Shown here: positions 51,584 through 61,159 of the stretch, in pieces | Position numbering within the stretch: the stretch's first letter is position 1 | How the letters are laid out: every line of letters starts with the position of its first letter | NCBI GenBank assembly: GCA_905203555.1 | Contig: CAJKWK010000007.1 | Span: forward strand, 1 to 64,000 | DNA from: an uncultured Lachnospiraceae bacterium | Lineage (GTDB): Bacteria > Bacillota > Clostridia > Lachnospirales > Lachnospiraceae | DNA: 64,000 nucleotides | Reading direction: 5' to 3' | Made by a program: the position numbers and the translations under genes | The notes under the pieces: generated by a model | The model's database searches: none | The model's input: only the letters and a program-made list of their open reading frames with translations | Told to the model about the DNA's origin: nothing

Positions 51584-52825
51584 TTAGAATTCTCGGACAA
51601 ACAAGCTCTGTTCTTCTAACAAAGACTCCACGTCTTCAAACCCAAGCTGCTCCATCAATTTCATCACATAGGGATTTTCCAATGGTGTTTGATAGTCTGC
51701 ATTTTCTACATATTCTTCTACCAGCTTTGTTCCGATTTCCATCGGCAAAATCGCTTTCGGTCCTCCTACACACCCACCAACACAACCCATTCCTTCAAAA
51801 AAATTAGCTGTTGTTTCCCCTTTTTCCAAACGTTCAAGTAAGGCTCTGCATTCCCGCACGCCCTCTGCCTGTTCCGCTTTCATCTGAATGCCGCTTTTTG
51901 GCCTCAATTGACGCACCGTTTTTTGCACTGCTTCGCTGACGCCACCTGTTTTTGCATACATCCTCCCGGCACCGGAAGAATGTTCTTTGAACTCTTCTTT
52001 AAGTTTGATCAAATCAATGTCCGCTGCCGAAAAAATATCCTGCACTTCCTGAAACGTCAGTACATAATCTATAGCACCTGCTACATCCGGCTCTTTCGCT
52101 TCGCTCTTCTTCGCAATGCAGGGGCCCACAAAAACGGTTACAGCATCCGGGTAGAGGCGTTTGACCACTCTCCCCGCGGCAATCATCGGAGAAACAGCCC
52201 CCGGGACATGAGGCAATAACTTATGATAAACATTCCGAATCATCGCAATCCAGATGGGACAGCAGCAGCTCGTCAATTGAAAATCTTTCTCAGTCTGAAT
52301 TTTACTGTCAAATTCCAGACTTTCTTTCATCGTCAATAAATCTGCAAACAAAGCCACCTCAATCATTCCGTCAAAACCAAGCGCCCGAAAAGCCGTTCTC
52401 AATTTTCCCGGGGTCACTTCTTTCTGAAACTGACCCAGAAAAGCCGGTGCAATCAAAATATATGCCTTTCCTTTCTTCTCACGAACCGCTTTCATCGCCG
52501 GAAGTACATCCTTACTGGCTACTAATTTTTCTGTCTTACACGCATCGATACATGCGCCGCAGCCAACACATTTATCCGGCCTGATAACAAGTCTGCCATC
52601 CGCATCCTCCTGAATTGCATCAAAGATACAACTGTTTTGGCAGGCACGCTCATACGCTTCTGCACATTCCATACATTCTTCCGCCTGAAAGACTGCTCCA
52701 TATTTTTCCGGATGCATCAGGCAATCCAAATGTTTCGGATTATATTTCGGCGGAAGAGATTCTCCCAATCGAACTTTTTGATTTAAAATATCACGATATA
52801 ATGTATCAAAACTTTTCTTTTCCAT
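51584..52825 (-). CDS. [FeFe]-hydrogenase-like iron-sulfur protein
   Basis: Encodes 413 residues. The N terminus has Cys-rich segments (ECMECAEAYERAC and CVGCGACIDAC) for [4Fe-4S] clusters. The H-cluster domain carries L1 TSCCCPIW, L2 VGPCIAKKSE and L3 EGMGCVGGCVGGPK, so the cysteines for the active-site cluster are present. L1 TSCC rather than TSCSP points to one of the less studied group B/C/D-type proteins instead of the bifurcating group A. It could oxidise or produce H2, or act as a sensor. Single gene. Confidence 0.85.
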   Translation of the reverse strand: MEKKSFDTLYRDILNQKVRLGESLPPKYNPKHLDCLMHPEKYGAVFQAEECMECAEAYERACQNSCIFDAIQEDADGRLVIRPDKCVGCGACIDACKTEKLVASKDVLPAMKAVREKKGKAYILIAPAFLGQFQKEVTPGKLRTAFRALGFDGMIEVALFADLLTMKESLEFDSKIQTEKDFQLTSCCCPIWIAMIRNVYHKLLPHVPGAVSPMIAAGRVVKRLYPDAVTVFVGPCIAKKSEAKEPDVAGAIDYVLTFQEVQDIFSAADIDLIKLKEEFKEHSSGAGRMYAKTGGVSEAVQKTVRQLRPKSGIQMKAEQAEGVRECRALLERLEKGETTANFFEGMGCVGGCVGGPKAILPMEIGTKLVEEYVENADYQTPLENPYVMKLMEQLGFEDVESLLEEQSLFVREF

Positions 52826-52914
52826 AAAAAATACCTCGTCTCATTCATACTGTTTTTAGTATGAGCAAAACCAGGCATTCTATTCTTTAAACCTTTATTT
52901 TTTGCGCTTGATTT

Positions 52915-53379
52915 TTATAAATTTCTCACTTTAAATTCTCTCTGAGCTTCCCGTTTCTGGTCTTTTTTCGCAATATCATCCCGCTTATCATATAATTTTT
53001 TTCCTTTTGCCAGCCCAATTTCGATTTTTACAAGACTTCCGCTAAAATACACTTGCAGCGGAACAACCGTAATTCCTTTTTCTTTCATTTTCCCAAAGAT
53101 CTTATCAATTTCCTTTTTATGAAGAAGGAGCTTACGCACACGCAGCGGATCCTTATTAAAAATATTCCCCTTCTCATAAGGACTGATATGCATTCCGTAA
53201 ATAAACATTTCTCCATTCTCAATCCGGATAAACGCCTCTTTGATACTGCACTTTCCCATACGCAAAGATTTCACTTCGGTTCCATGCAATACAATTCCGG
53301 CTTCATATTTTTCCAGTATAAAATAATCATGATACGCTTTTTTATTATTTGCAATCAATTTGCCTTCTGTTTTCGCCAT
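52915..53379 (-). CDS. smpB: SsrA-binding protein
   Basis: Delivers tmRNA to stalled ribosomes. From ATG 53379 it starts MAKTEGKLIANNKKAYHDYF. Then YEAGIVLHGTEVKSLR, and a basic C-terminal tail (KKLYDKRDDIAKKDQKREA). 154 residues is usual. 10 bases after rnr, same strand. The ssrA gene itself is not in the window. Confidence 0.97.
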   Translation of the reverse strand: MAKTEGKLIANNKKAYHDYFILEKYEAGIVLHGTEVKSLRMGKCSIKEAFIRIENGEMFIYGMHISPYEKGNIFNKDPLRVRKLLLHKKEIDKIFGKMKEKGITVVPLQVYFSGSLVKIEIGLAKGKKLYDKRDDIAKKDQKREAQREFKVRNL

Positions 53380-53389
53380 CGTTCTTTCC

Positions 53390-55522
53390 TTACCCTTCTT
53401 CATTTTCACAAAATTCAAAATCTATGGTTCGCTGAAGTCGATCCACGCCCAATACACGCACTCGCACTACCTGTCCCAGCTTATAGACATTTCGGGTATG
53501 CTCTCCGATCAGTTCATACTGCTCTTCCCAGTATTCATAATGATCATCCCACATATTCATGACATGCACCAAGCCTTCTATGGTATTAGGAAGTTCCACA
53601 TAGGCGCCCCACTTTGTAATGCCGGAAATCACACCTTCAAATTCCTCTCCAATGCGCTCTTTCATATATTCTACTTTTTTCAGTTTAATCGTCTCTCGTT
53701 CTGCCTCTTCCGCACGCCGTTCGGTCACCCCTGCCTGCATTGCCACCTCCGGCAGGATTTTCTCATAGTGTGCGATTCGCTCTTCCTTCAAACGACCTCG
53801 AATATTTTCCTTGATAATCCGGTGAATCTGCAAATCCGGATAGCGACGGATCGGAGATGTAAAATGTGTATAATATTTCGCAGCCAATCCAAAATGCCCG
53901 GTATTCTCCGGCGTATATTTTGCCTGTTTCATAGAACGCAGCGCCAGTCTGCTAATCAGCGCCTCCTCCGGAGTTCCTTCTACTTTCCCCAAAAGTTTCT
54001 GCACTTCCATCGGACGCACTTCATTTCCCATATGGATATGATAGCCGAAATTATTGATAAACGTACTGAGCTTTTTCATCTTTTCCTCATCCGGCGCCTC
54101 ATGCGTTCGATACAAAAACGGCAGTTCTCTCCAGAAATATTCTTCCGCTACCGTTTCATTTGCGAGCAGCATAAAATCTTCAATGAGCTTTGTCGCCACA
54201 TTTCTCTCGTATGGGCGGATTTCAATAGGTCTTCCGTTCTCATCCAGAATCATCTTTGTTTCCGGAAAATCAAAATCAATAGATCCTCTGTGTTTTCTGC
54301 GTGTCCGTAAAATATGCGAAAGTTCTGCCATCTGTTCAAACATTGGAACAAACTCTTCGTATTTTTTCCGTTCTTCTGCATCTCTGTCTTCCAAAATCTT
54401 GGCGACACTCGTATAACTCATCCGCTCATCAACTCGAACAACCGTCTCGGCAATTACATGGTCTATAACCTCACCTTTTGGATTCACCGTCATAATACAA
54501 CTGAGCGCCAGTCGGTCTTCCCCTGCATTCAGAGAACAGATTCCATTGGACAGTTTATGCGGCAGCATCGGGATCACCCGGTCTACCAGATAAACACTGG
54601 TTCCACGATTGAGAGCCTCTCGATCCAATGCGCTGCGCTCTTGTACATAATTTGTCACATCGGCAATATGCACTCCCAGCTGATAATTTTCCCCTTCCTT
54701 TGTCAAAGAAACTGCATCATCCAAATCTTTCGCATCTTCTCCGTCAATGGTAACCATCTTCCACGTCCGCAAATCCATTCGTCCTGCCCGGTCCGCTTCG
54801 GAGACCTCTTTCGCCACTCGCTCCGCCTGATTCATCACCCGCTCCGGAAATTCCATCGGCAGATCAAACCCTTTTACAATAGAGATGATATCTGTTCCGG
54901 GATCATTGATGTGTCCGATAATCTCTGTCACAACACCTTCCGGTTTCATACGTTCTCCACCATAGGAAGTCAAGGAAACGACCACCTTGTGCCCGGTCAT
55001 AGCTCCCTTTTCTTTTCCTTCCGGAATATAAATATCACTCAGGATTCTCTGATTATCGGGACGCACAAATCCATAACTCTTACACTTCTCATATAACCCC
55101 ACAATCTTGGTCGTACTATGTGATAAAATCCGTACAACCTTTCCTTCTGTCCGCCTTCCTGCCTCCGAACTTTTTGTAATGATAAATTCCACTTCATCCC
55201 CTTGAAAGGCTCCATTGATATTTTCTTCAGAAATAAAAATGTCTTCATCCACGCCTTCCCGAATGACGAATCCAAAGCCTCTTGGATGCGCCTGAAAAAC
55301 ACCTGTGAACCGCTTCGTCTGTCCTTTGGTATATTTTCCTCGTTTTGAAAGCGTAATCTTTCCATCTTCAACAAGAGTATCCAATACTTTTTTCAATTCT
55401 TCCTTCTGTTCCTTTGGAACTCCGAGTACCATTGCAATCTCTTTCAGTTTCATCGGAACATACAGATCATCACAAATAAAATCATAGATTACCTTTTTTC
55501 TTTTTTCAAATGTATTTGACAT
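53390..55522 (-). CDS. rnr: ribonuclease R
   Basis: 3'-to-5' exoribonuclease that degrades structured RNA and works with SmpB-tmRNA. An N-terminal helix-turn-helix (about 1-60) and two cold-shock domains (about 65-225) precede the RNB catalytic domain, with IDGEDAKDLDDAVSL carrying the metal-binding Asp residues. A C-terminal S1 domain (about 620-705) follows. 710 residues is usual. Follows secG and precedes smpB, the conserved Firmicute order. Confidence 0.96.
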   Translation of the reverse strand: MSNTFEKRKKVIYDFICDDLYVPMKLKEIAMVLGVPKEQKEELKKVLDTLVEDGKITLSKRGKYTKGQTKRFTGVFQAHPRGFGFVIREGVDEDIFISEENINGAFQGDEVEFIITKSSEAGRRTEGKVVRILSHSTTKIVGLYEKCKSYGFVRPDNQRILSDIYIPEGKEKGAMTGHKVVVSLTSYGGERMKPEGVVTEIIGHINDPGTDIISIVKGFDLPMEFPERVMNQAERVAKEVSEADRAGRMDLRTWKMVTIDGEDAKDLDDAVSLTKEGENYQLGVHIADVTNYVQERSALDREALNRGTSVYLVDRVIPMLPHKLSNGICSLNAGEDRLALSCIMTVNPKGEVIDHVIAETVVRVDERMSYTSVAKILEDRDAEERKKYEEFVPMFEQMAELSHILRTRRKHRGSIDFDFPETKMILDENGRPIEIRPYERNVATKLIEDFMLLANETVAEEYFWRELPFLYRTHEAPDEEKMKKLSTFINNFGYHIHMGNEVRPMEVQKLLGKVEGTPEEALISRLALRSMKQAKYTPENTGHFGLAAKYYTHFTSPIRRYPDLQIHRIIKENIRGRLKEERIAHYEKILPEVAMQAGVTERRAEEAERETIKLKKVEYMKERIGEEFEGVISGITKWGAYVELPNTIEGLVHVMNMWDDHYEYWEEQYELIGEHTRNVYKLGQVVRVRVLGVDRLQRTIDFEFCENEEG

Positions 55523-55550
55523 CTGGTTTATACTCCCTTTTCTATTTAAA

Positions 55551-55581
55551 AAAGCACTCTATATCTGATATAGAGTGCTTT
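55551..55581 (-). terminator. hairpin between secG and rnr
   Basis: AAAGCACTCTATATC repeated in inverted form with a one-base centre. T-rich 3' flank on the minus strand (GCTTTTTT). Probably partial termination ahead of rnr. Confidence 0.7.
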
Positions 55582-55596
55582 CGTTATCTTATCTTC

Positions 55597-55839
55597 TTAG
55601 TTAAATACGCCCAGGTTCAGGACAACTGCCAATACGATAAACAAAATTGCCAAAAACTTTGTTGACTTTACAAGTGCACCTTCCATAGAACGTCCCTTAT
55701 TCTGTCCCCAATAGGAATCTGCCACACCACCAATTGTTCCAAGCCCGGCTGACTTACCTTCCTGCAGAAGAATAATTGCTGATAATGCAATACAATCTAT
55801 AACAAAAATAATAGTTAAAACAATTTTTAAAATCTCCAT
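55597..55839 (-). CDS. secG: preprotein translocase subunit SecG
   Basis: Encodes 80 residues with two membrane helices. The conserved LLQEGKSAGLG loop joins them and is followed by GVADSYWGQNKGRS. Accessory subunit of SecYEG. AGGAGG precedes the ATG. Heads the secG-rnr-smpB group. Confidence 0.95.
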   Translation of the reverse strand: MEILKIVLTIIFVIDCIALSAIILLQEGKSAGLGTIGGVADSYWGQNKGRSMEGALVKSTKFLAILFIVLAVVLNLGVFN

Positions 55840-55940
55840 CTGTTCACACCTCCTATGGATAAACCTTGTTCATTTTACCATAGGATTCTTAAGAAAGCAA
55901 GTCCTATTTGTAGTTTTATCAATCAATTTCGTATTATTTT

Positions 55941-57209
55941 TCATCTTACGTTTTCTTCTATCCGCAGCAATTGATTGTACTTTGCTACCCGCTCAGATCG
56001 ACAGGGCGCTCCTGTTTTAATCTGTCCTACATGAAACGCTACTGCCATATCCGCGATTGTAGTATCTTCTGTTTCTCCTGAACGATGAGAAATAATCACA
56101 CGATATCCGGATCTTTGAGCCAGTTCAATCGCCTCAACCGCCTCCGTCAGTGTTCCGATCTGATTTACTTTTATAAGAATGGCATTTGCAGCCCCACGCT
56201 CAATTCCTCTCCTCAAACGAGCCGTATTTGTTACAAACAGATCGTCTCCCACCAACTGAATTTCTCTGCCCAGCCGTGTAGTCAGAAGTTCCCAGCCATC
56301 CCAATCCTCTTCGTCCAGCGGATCCTCAATGGAATAGATAGGGAATGCGTCAGCAAGTTCCTGATAATAGTCGATCAGTTCCTCTGCCGTACGCGAAACC
56401 CTCTTCCCCAACATTTTACTTTCCCCCGGAAATATATATTTCCCACTTTCTGCATGATACAGTTCTGACGCAGCAACATCCAATGCAATTGCAATATCCT
56501 CTCCCATTCGGTATCCGGCCCGTTCCACTGCATCCTTTAAGAAACGCAGCGCCTCCCTTGTATCCGACAGATTCGGCGCAAAGCCGCCTTCATCTCCGAC
56601 CGCTGTATTCAGCCCTTTTTCCTTCAAAAGCTGTTTCAGTATATGATAGATTTCCGCACACATACGAAGACCTTCCTGAAAATTCTCTGCCCCCACCGGC
56701 ATGATCATAAACTCCTGAATATCCAACGTATTATCCGCATGTACTCCCCCATTCAAAATATTCATCATAGGAACCGGTAGTTGTTTTACATGAACGCCTC
56801 CAAGATATTGATACAACGGAAGACGCAATGCTTTTGCCGCCGCATGAGCTACTGCAAGCGAAACTCCCAGCAATGCATTTGCCCCAAGATTTTTCTTATT
56901 ATCACTTCCATCTGCCCGGATCAGCGCCCGGTCAATTTTCGTCTGCTCAAACACATTCATGCCAATCACCACATTTGCCAACTGTTCATTTACATGTTGG
57001 ACTGCATGCAGCACCCCTTTACCACCGTACCGGTTATCCCGATCCCGCAGCTCAACCGCCTCGTATTTTCCAGTAGAAGCTCCGGAAGGAACGGCTGCGC
57101 GTCCCACAGTTCCATCTCCCAACAGCACATCTACTTCTATCGTCGGATTTCCTCTCGAATCCAGGATTTCTCTTGCGTATACATCTCGAATCGGTAAATA
57201 CTGATACAT
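55941..57209 (-). CDS. eno: enolase
   Basis: Glycolytic 2-phosphoglycerate dehydratase. Motifs are DSRGNPTIEVDV, GASTGKYEAVELRD, VGDEGGFAPN, SIEDPLDEEDWDGW and ISHRSGETEDTTIAD. 422 residues is usual. AGGAG precedes the ATG. A terminator of the upstream operon lies before it. Confidence 0.97.
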   Translation of the reverse strand: MYQYLPIRDVYAREILDSRGNPTIEVDVLLGDGTVGRAAVPSGASTGKYEAVELRDRDNRYGGKGVLHAVQHVNEQLANVVIGMNVFEQTKIDRALIRADGSDNKKNLGANALLGVSLAVAHAAAKALRLPLYQYLGGVHVKQLPVPMMNILNGGVHADNTLDIQEFMIMPVGAENFQEGLRMCAEIYHILKQLLKEKGLNTAVGDEGGFAPNLSDTREALRFLKDAVERAGYRMGEDIAIALDVAASELYHAESGKYIFPGESKMLGKRVSRTAEELIDYYQELADAFPIYSIEDPLDEEDWDGWELLTTRLGREIQLVGDDLFVTNTARLRRGIERGAANAILIKVNQIGTLTEAVEAIELAQRSGYRVIISHRSGETEDTTIADMAVAFHVGQIKTGAPCRSERVAKYNQLLRIEENVR

Positions 57210-57251
57210 AGATCTATCTCCTCTTCTTATAAATTACTGATAAAATAAAAA

Positions 57252-57291
57252 CCTCAGCAGCAAAATGATCTGCTCATTTTGCCAACTGAGG
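57252..57291 (-). terminator. terminator of the dnaJ-like operon
   Basis: CCTCAG/CTGAGG with inner CAAAATGA/TCATTTTG, followed on the minus strand by TTTTTATTTT. Confidence 0.8.
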
Positions 57292-57357
57292 ATAGTATCT
57301 GCAATTCATGTTCTCTTCATGTAAGGAAGATGTTTCCTAAATCTACAACACGTATTT

Positions 57358-57900
57358 TTAATTTCCACTACGAAAGAATCTTCCCCGGAACTTACTCCAC
57401 ACGTCCCGCTGAAAAAACTCATACGCTCTGTCATAAATAAAAAGTCCTGCCTGCCCTGTCAGAAGTACAGCAATCAAAACTCCGCTTGAAAGCCGGTGTG
57501 CAAAAAGTAATTCTTGAAAGAAACAAACTGCCGGGATATATATTATATCAAATACAATGTATTTTATGATCCAAAACAATCGTTTTCGATTCTTAATCTC
57601 AGCCAGTTTCCCAAGACGGGGCCACGCCAGTTCAATTACAAGAATGTACAATCCCATAGCAGCATAGGACAATACATAAAACTTATTCGGAGCCACGATC
57701 AGACCGAGCAGCACGCCTGCTATATAGAATGCAATTCCTGTCTTTTCGCCAAACTCCCGCAGCACGATTCCTACAAAAAAGGATGCCGCTGCCAACAAAA
57801 ACAAAGTACTCATCTCGATGATACTGCCAAGCAGCATACAGACGATCGTCAAGGCGAGTAACATCCCCCCAAACGCCATTTTCTTTGCTTTTACATGCAT
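57358..57900 (-). CDS. multi-pass membrane protein, ECF S-component-like
   Basis: Encodes 180 residues from ATG 57900, overlapping the dnaJ-like gene's end by 10 bases; the frame is open to 57924. About five to six helices. The N-terminal KMAFGGMLLALTIVCMLLGS is like the start of ECF-transporter substrate-binding subunits and YxkO/DUF-type membrane proteins. The substrate is unknown. Coupled to the J-domain gene. Confidence 0.65.
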   Translation of the reverse strand: MHVKAKKMAFGGMLLALTIVCMLLGSIIEMSTLFLLAAASFFVGIVLREFGEKTGIAFYIAGVLLGLIVAPNKFYVLSYAAMGLYILVIELAWPRLGKLAEIKNRKRLFWIIKYIVFDIIYIPAVCFFQELLFAHRLSSGVLIAVLLTGQAGLFIYDRAYEFFQRDVWSKFRGRFFRSGN

Positions 57901-58538
57901 GCGCACAAGTCGCCTCCCATACATTCACATAATTGATCAGCCACACACAGATCACAGCACAGATTTCCGGTTCCGCAGGAACTGCTGCCCGGACCATAAG
58001 CGCCCCCGTACGGATTGTTCTGATATCGCTGTCCGGCCCACTCAAGCTGATTCAAAAGCTGTCGATACTGTGGATTATTCGGCGCCATATTGACTGCCTG
58101 CCCTGCATGGTCGCGTGCCAGAATATTATTTCCAATACCGGCATTTGCCACTGCACTCAGATAATACCACTGTGGAGAGCGATTCGCCATCCGGTTCAAC
58201 ACATTGATCGCATCCCGGTATCTGCCTGCATTAACAAAGTTTGCAACTGCCTGCAGTTCCACATCCTGCTGTGAGCTGGCTGTCTGTCCCCAGCCGGAGG
58301 ACTGGCTGTTTCCGTAGCCTGTATAACCGCCATAGCCGCCTCCATGTTCGCGTTCCTTCATAATAATATCGTATGCTTCCTGAACTTCCTTAAATTTTTC
58401 CTCTGCCAAATCTGCCAGCGGATTGTTCACATTCGCATCCGGATGATACTTTCTCGTCAAATCTCTATATGCCCGTTTCACTTCATCGTCTGATGCACTT
58501 GGAGATACTCCCAGTACATCATATGGGTTTTTATTCAT
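57891..58538 (-). CDS. J-domain protein with cysteine-rich C-terminal tail
   Basis: Encodes 215 residues. The J domain (1-65) has the HPD triad in YHPDANVNN. A Gly/Tyr/Ser linker (68-90) follows, then TPR-like helices (about 95-165). The tail (about 183-215) has nine cysteines in 33 residues. It lacks the zinc-finger and substrate domains of DnaJ proper, so it is a specialised co-chaperone for DnaK. The tail could bind metal. DUF5685 proteins (present at 59997) often occur near such genes. Confidence 0.88.
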   Translation of the reverse strand: MNKNPYDVLGVSPSASDDEVKRAYRDLTRKYHPDANVNNPLADLAEEKFKEVQEAYDIIMKEREHGGGYGGYTGYGNSQSSGWGQTASSQQDVELQAVANFVNAGRYRDAINVLNRMANRSPQWYYLSAVANAGIGNNILARDHAGQAVNMAPNNPQYRQLLNQLEWAGQRYQNNPYGGAYGPGSSSCGTGNLCCDLCVADQLCECMGGDLCACM

Positions 58539-58663
58539 TCTCTAACTTCCTCACTTTTCTCTTAAAACCTATTCCTCACGTAGACTACTCCACGCTGACT
58601 TAACCTATCATATCCTAAATCCCCGCGATTGTCCAGACTAAGCCCGGAATCTTCATAGATTCT

Positions 58664-60007
58664 TCACGAATCCTTCTGTATTTGTACTGTTTTGTTCTTC
58701 CGGTAATACAGATATCCTGCCACATCCGCCAAAAACCATCCGATTGGAACCGCTGCCCAGATTCCATTTACTCCAATTGACGGAACTGCCGACAACGCAT
58801 AAGCAAGCACAACCCTTGTTCCCAGAGAAATAATCGTCAAAACAAGCGAAATCCCCGGTTTCGTCACCGCCCGAAAATACCCATAGAATAGAAACAAAAA
58901 CCCGATCAGGCAATAAAAGGTTCCTTCTATACGCAGATAGTTCACTCCAATCTGTAAAACGTCCGTCTCCGTCGCTTTTACAAAAATCTGCATCAGCGGT
59001 CTGGCAAAAATAACTACTGCCGCACTGACTGCTGCACTAAACAGAAATGAAGTCCGTACTGCACTTCGCACGCCCTGTTGTATCCGTTTCTGTTTCCCCG
59101 CTCCATAGTTCTGTGCAATGAAAGTCGAAAATGCATTTCCAAAATCCTGCACCGGCATATATGCAAAAGAATCTATCTTGACCGCTGCGGAAAATGCTGC
59201 CATAACAGTTGCTCCAAAGCTGTTTACCAGTCCCTGTACCATTAGAATTCCGAAATTCATGACAGATTGCTGCACACAGGTCAAAAATGACAAATGTACA
59301 ATTTCATTCAAAATCTTCGGTCTCCATTTCATTGCCTGCCGGTTCAAACGAAATTCCGGAAAATGAATCCACGTATAGAGAAAAATACCGATTCCCGAAA
59401 GATACTGGGACAAAACGGTCGCCTCTGCAGCCCCGCGTACTCCTCGTTGAAAACCTATTACAAACAACAGATCCAAGCCAATATTTACCACAGCAGAAAC
59501 GCCGAGAAACAAAAGCGGCACAAACGAATTTCCGGCCGCACGCAAAAGTGAGCCAAAATAATTGTAAAAGAATGTCGCCGCAATTCCCCAGAAAATCACC
59601 CACAGGTATGTTTTCATCATCTCATAAAGCTCTGCCGGAACCTGCAGCAGATGCAGGATCCCATCCAGCCCCAAAAATACAATTACCATCAGTAAAACAG
59701 TGACCGCACCGATCATACAAAAAGAATGAAACAGGCTCGCGCGCAATTTTTCCAGTTCTTTCCTTCCTATACATATCGAAAACGCCACACCACTTCCCAT
59801 GCACAACCCTAATATGATCGAAGTCAGAAATGTCATCAACGTATATGCAGATCCAACTGCTGCCAGAGCCTCTCTTCCCAAAAAATGGCCTACGATAATT
59901 GTATCCACAACATTATAAAGCTGCTGCAGCAGGTTTCCTACCATAATAGGAAACGCAAACCACAGCAGTGATTTTGTAATCGTTCCGGTTGTCAGATCAT
60001 GATTCAT
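58664..60007 (-). CDS. MATE-family efflux transporter
   Basis: Encodes 447 residues from ATG 60007, starting MNHDLTTGTITKSLLWFAFP, with twelve helices and QQLYNVVDTIIVGHFLG. The frame is open to 60121, but the inner start matches the family. It overlaps the DUF5685 gene's stop by 11 bases. Substrate unknown. Same family as the protein at 21702-23063 but clearly diverged. Confidence 0.92.
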   Translation of the reverse strand: MNHDLTTGTITKSLLWFAFPIMVGNLLQQLYNVVDTIIVGHFLGREALAAVGSAYTLMTFLTSIILGLCMGSGVAFSICIGRKELEKLRASLFHSFCMIGAVTVLLMVIVFLGLDGILHLLQVPAELYEMMKTYLWVIFWGIAATFFYNYFGSLLRAAGNSFVPLLFLGVSAVVNIGLDLLFVIGFQRGVRGAAEATVLSQYLSGIGIFLYTWIHFPEFRLNRQAMKWRPKILNEIVHLSFLTCVQQSVMNFGILMVQGLVNSFGATVMAAFSAAVKIDSFAYMPVQDFGNAFSTFIAQNYGAGKQKRIQQGVRSAVRTSFLFSAAVSAAVVIFARPLMQIFVKATETDVLQIGVNYLRIEGTFYCLIGFLFLFYGYFRAVTKPGISLVLTIISLGTRVVLAYALSAVPSIGVNGIWAAVPIGWFLADVAGYLYYRKNKTVQIQKDS

Positions 60008-60833
60008 TCTTTTCTTCCCGTTTCTTTTGTATTTTATGATATCGTGTCCACACCCCTGCATATAAAATGTTCCGCAAAATATCTGCATCCACGAGACATG
60101 GCAGTTTTTCAAATGCAACACTGCACTCCGCCATCATCATTTGCAGGATATCTCCACATCGTTTTTCATAATCTTCCGCATGTCGCAATTCTTTCAACGG
60201 ATTATAATTGCCGTCCTTTAGATCCTGTTCCAGATCTTCGTAGGCATCCATGAGATAAATAAATTTCCCCAGATAAAAGCCCATTGCCCGAAGACTCTCT
60301 TCCCACATATCCTTTTTGTAAATGAAAAGTTCTTCCATCAATCTGCCAAAGCATCCTGCAGTTGCATCCAGATCCTGAGAATCTTCTGCCTCCAGACGGG
60401 CAAGCGCCTTTAATTCTCTTTGAATCACTTTACTTTGTCTTGGATATTGTTTTACCGCCTTCTCCGCCCGTTTCCGCAGTGCTTTCATCCCCAGCAGCGC
60501 CCCTGCTTTTTTCTCATCCTGCCAATCATCTTTTAAGTGGTAGTACGCAAGAATGAGATTCATATCCGCGGCATATTCCGAAAATTCATTTCGCAGCATA
60601 TTCTGCTTTTTTACCGGATGCACTTTGCATCGATGACTTTCACTCTCCACTTCCTTTTCATACAGGGAAGTCAGCAAAATAATGGCAAACGTCATGTCAT
60701 ACGTCAGGGTCAGCTGCCCAAGACTTCCATAGCGTTCCTTTAACGTCTGGCACAATCCGCAATAGTATGCCTTATACCTCCGAAAGTCTTTCATCTTTAA
60801 TTCTGGTTCACAAACCGTTACATAGCCAAACAT
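59997..60833 (-). CDS. DUF5685-family protein
   Basis: Encodes 278 residues. The N terminus starts MFGYVTVCEPELKMKDFRRY, then YYCGLCQTLKERYG. A mostly helical body contains GRLMEELF and YLMDAYEDLEQDLKDGNYNP, whose DxxED-like acidic pattern recalls isoprenoid-synthase folds. That resemblance is tentative. Cytosolic; function unknown. Followed by an overlapping MATE gene and then the J-domain gene. Confidence 0.8.
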   Translation of the reverse strand: MFGYVTVCEPELKMKDFRRYKAYYCGLCQTLKERYGSLGQLTLTYDMTFAIILLTSLYEKEVESESHRCKVHPVKKQNMLRNEFSEYAADMNLILAYYHLKDDWQDEKKAGALLGMKALRKRAEKAVKQYPRQSKVIQRELKALARLEAEDSQDLDATAGCFGRLMEELFIYKKDMWEESLRAMGFYLGKFIYLMDAYEDLEQDLKDGNYNPLKELRHAEDYEKRCGDILQMMMAECSVAFEKLPCLVDADILRNILYAGVWTRYHKIQKKREEKNES

Positions 60834-60843
60834 AAGCTCTCCT

Positions 60844-61146
60844 TTATTTTACCTTCTTCAAAAGCTCCTCTGCCATCTGAAGGATTTGTTTTTGTTTCTC
60901 TTTTAAAGACTGTGTCTTCGCCTCTTCCTCCGAGAGAGATGCGTACAGATGAATGGTGTTCATATATTCCCAGACAGTATCTTTGATTTCTTCCGCCCCG
61001 GCGGCAGTTTTCCCCGTCATCTCCAGTCTCTGCCGCAGCTTTTGACACTCCGTCTCAGTCTTTCTGAGTTTTTGGTTCTGCCGACCTAAGACAACAAGCA
61101 AAATACTCATGCATAAAATAAAAATTCCTATCCACAAATATAACAT
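60844..61146 (-). CDS. membrane-anchored coiled-coil protein, 100 residues
   Basis: From ATG 61146 (GGAGG upstream). One N-terminal helix (about 2-22, MLYLWIGIFILCMSILLVVL) is followed by a charged helical coiled-coil region to the end. The ribosome binding site overlaps the 3' end of the upstream gene. 10 bases before DUF5685. No family recognised. Confidence 0.6.
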   Translation of the reverse strand: MLYLWIGIFILCMSILLVVLGRQNQKLRKTETECQKLRQRLEMTGKTAAGAEEIKDTVWEYMNTIHLYASLSEEEAKTQSLKEKQKQILQMAEELLKKVK

Positions 61147-61159
61147 CTGTTCTGCCTCC

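Noticed and set aside
53360..54310. 316-codon plus-strand open frame
   Set aside because: Antisense to smpB and rnr; composition and lack of start signals mark it as a shadow.
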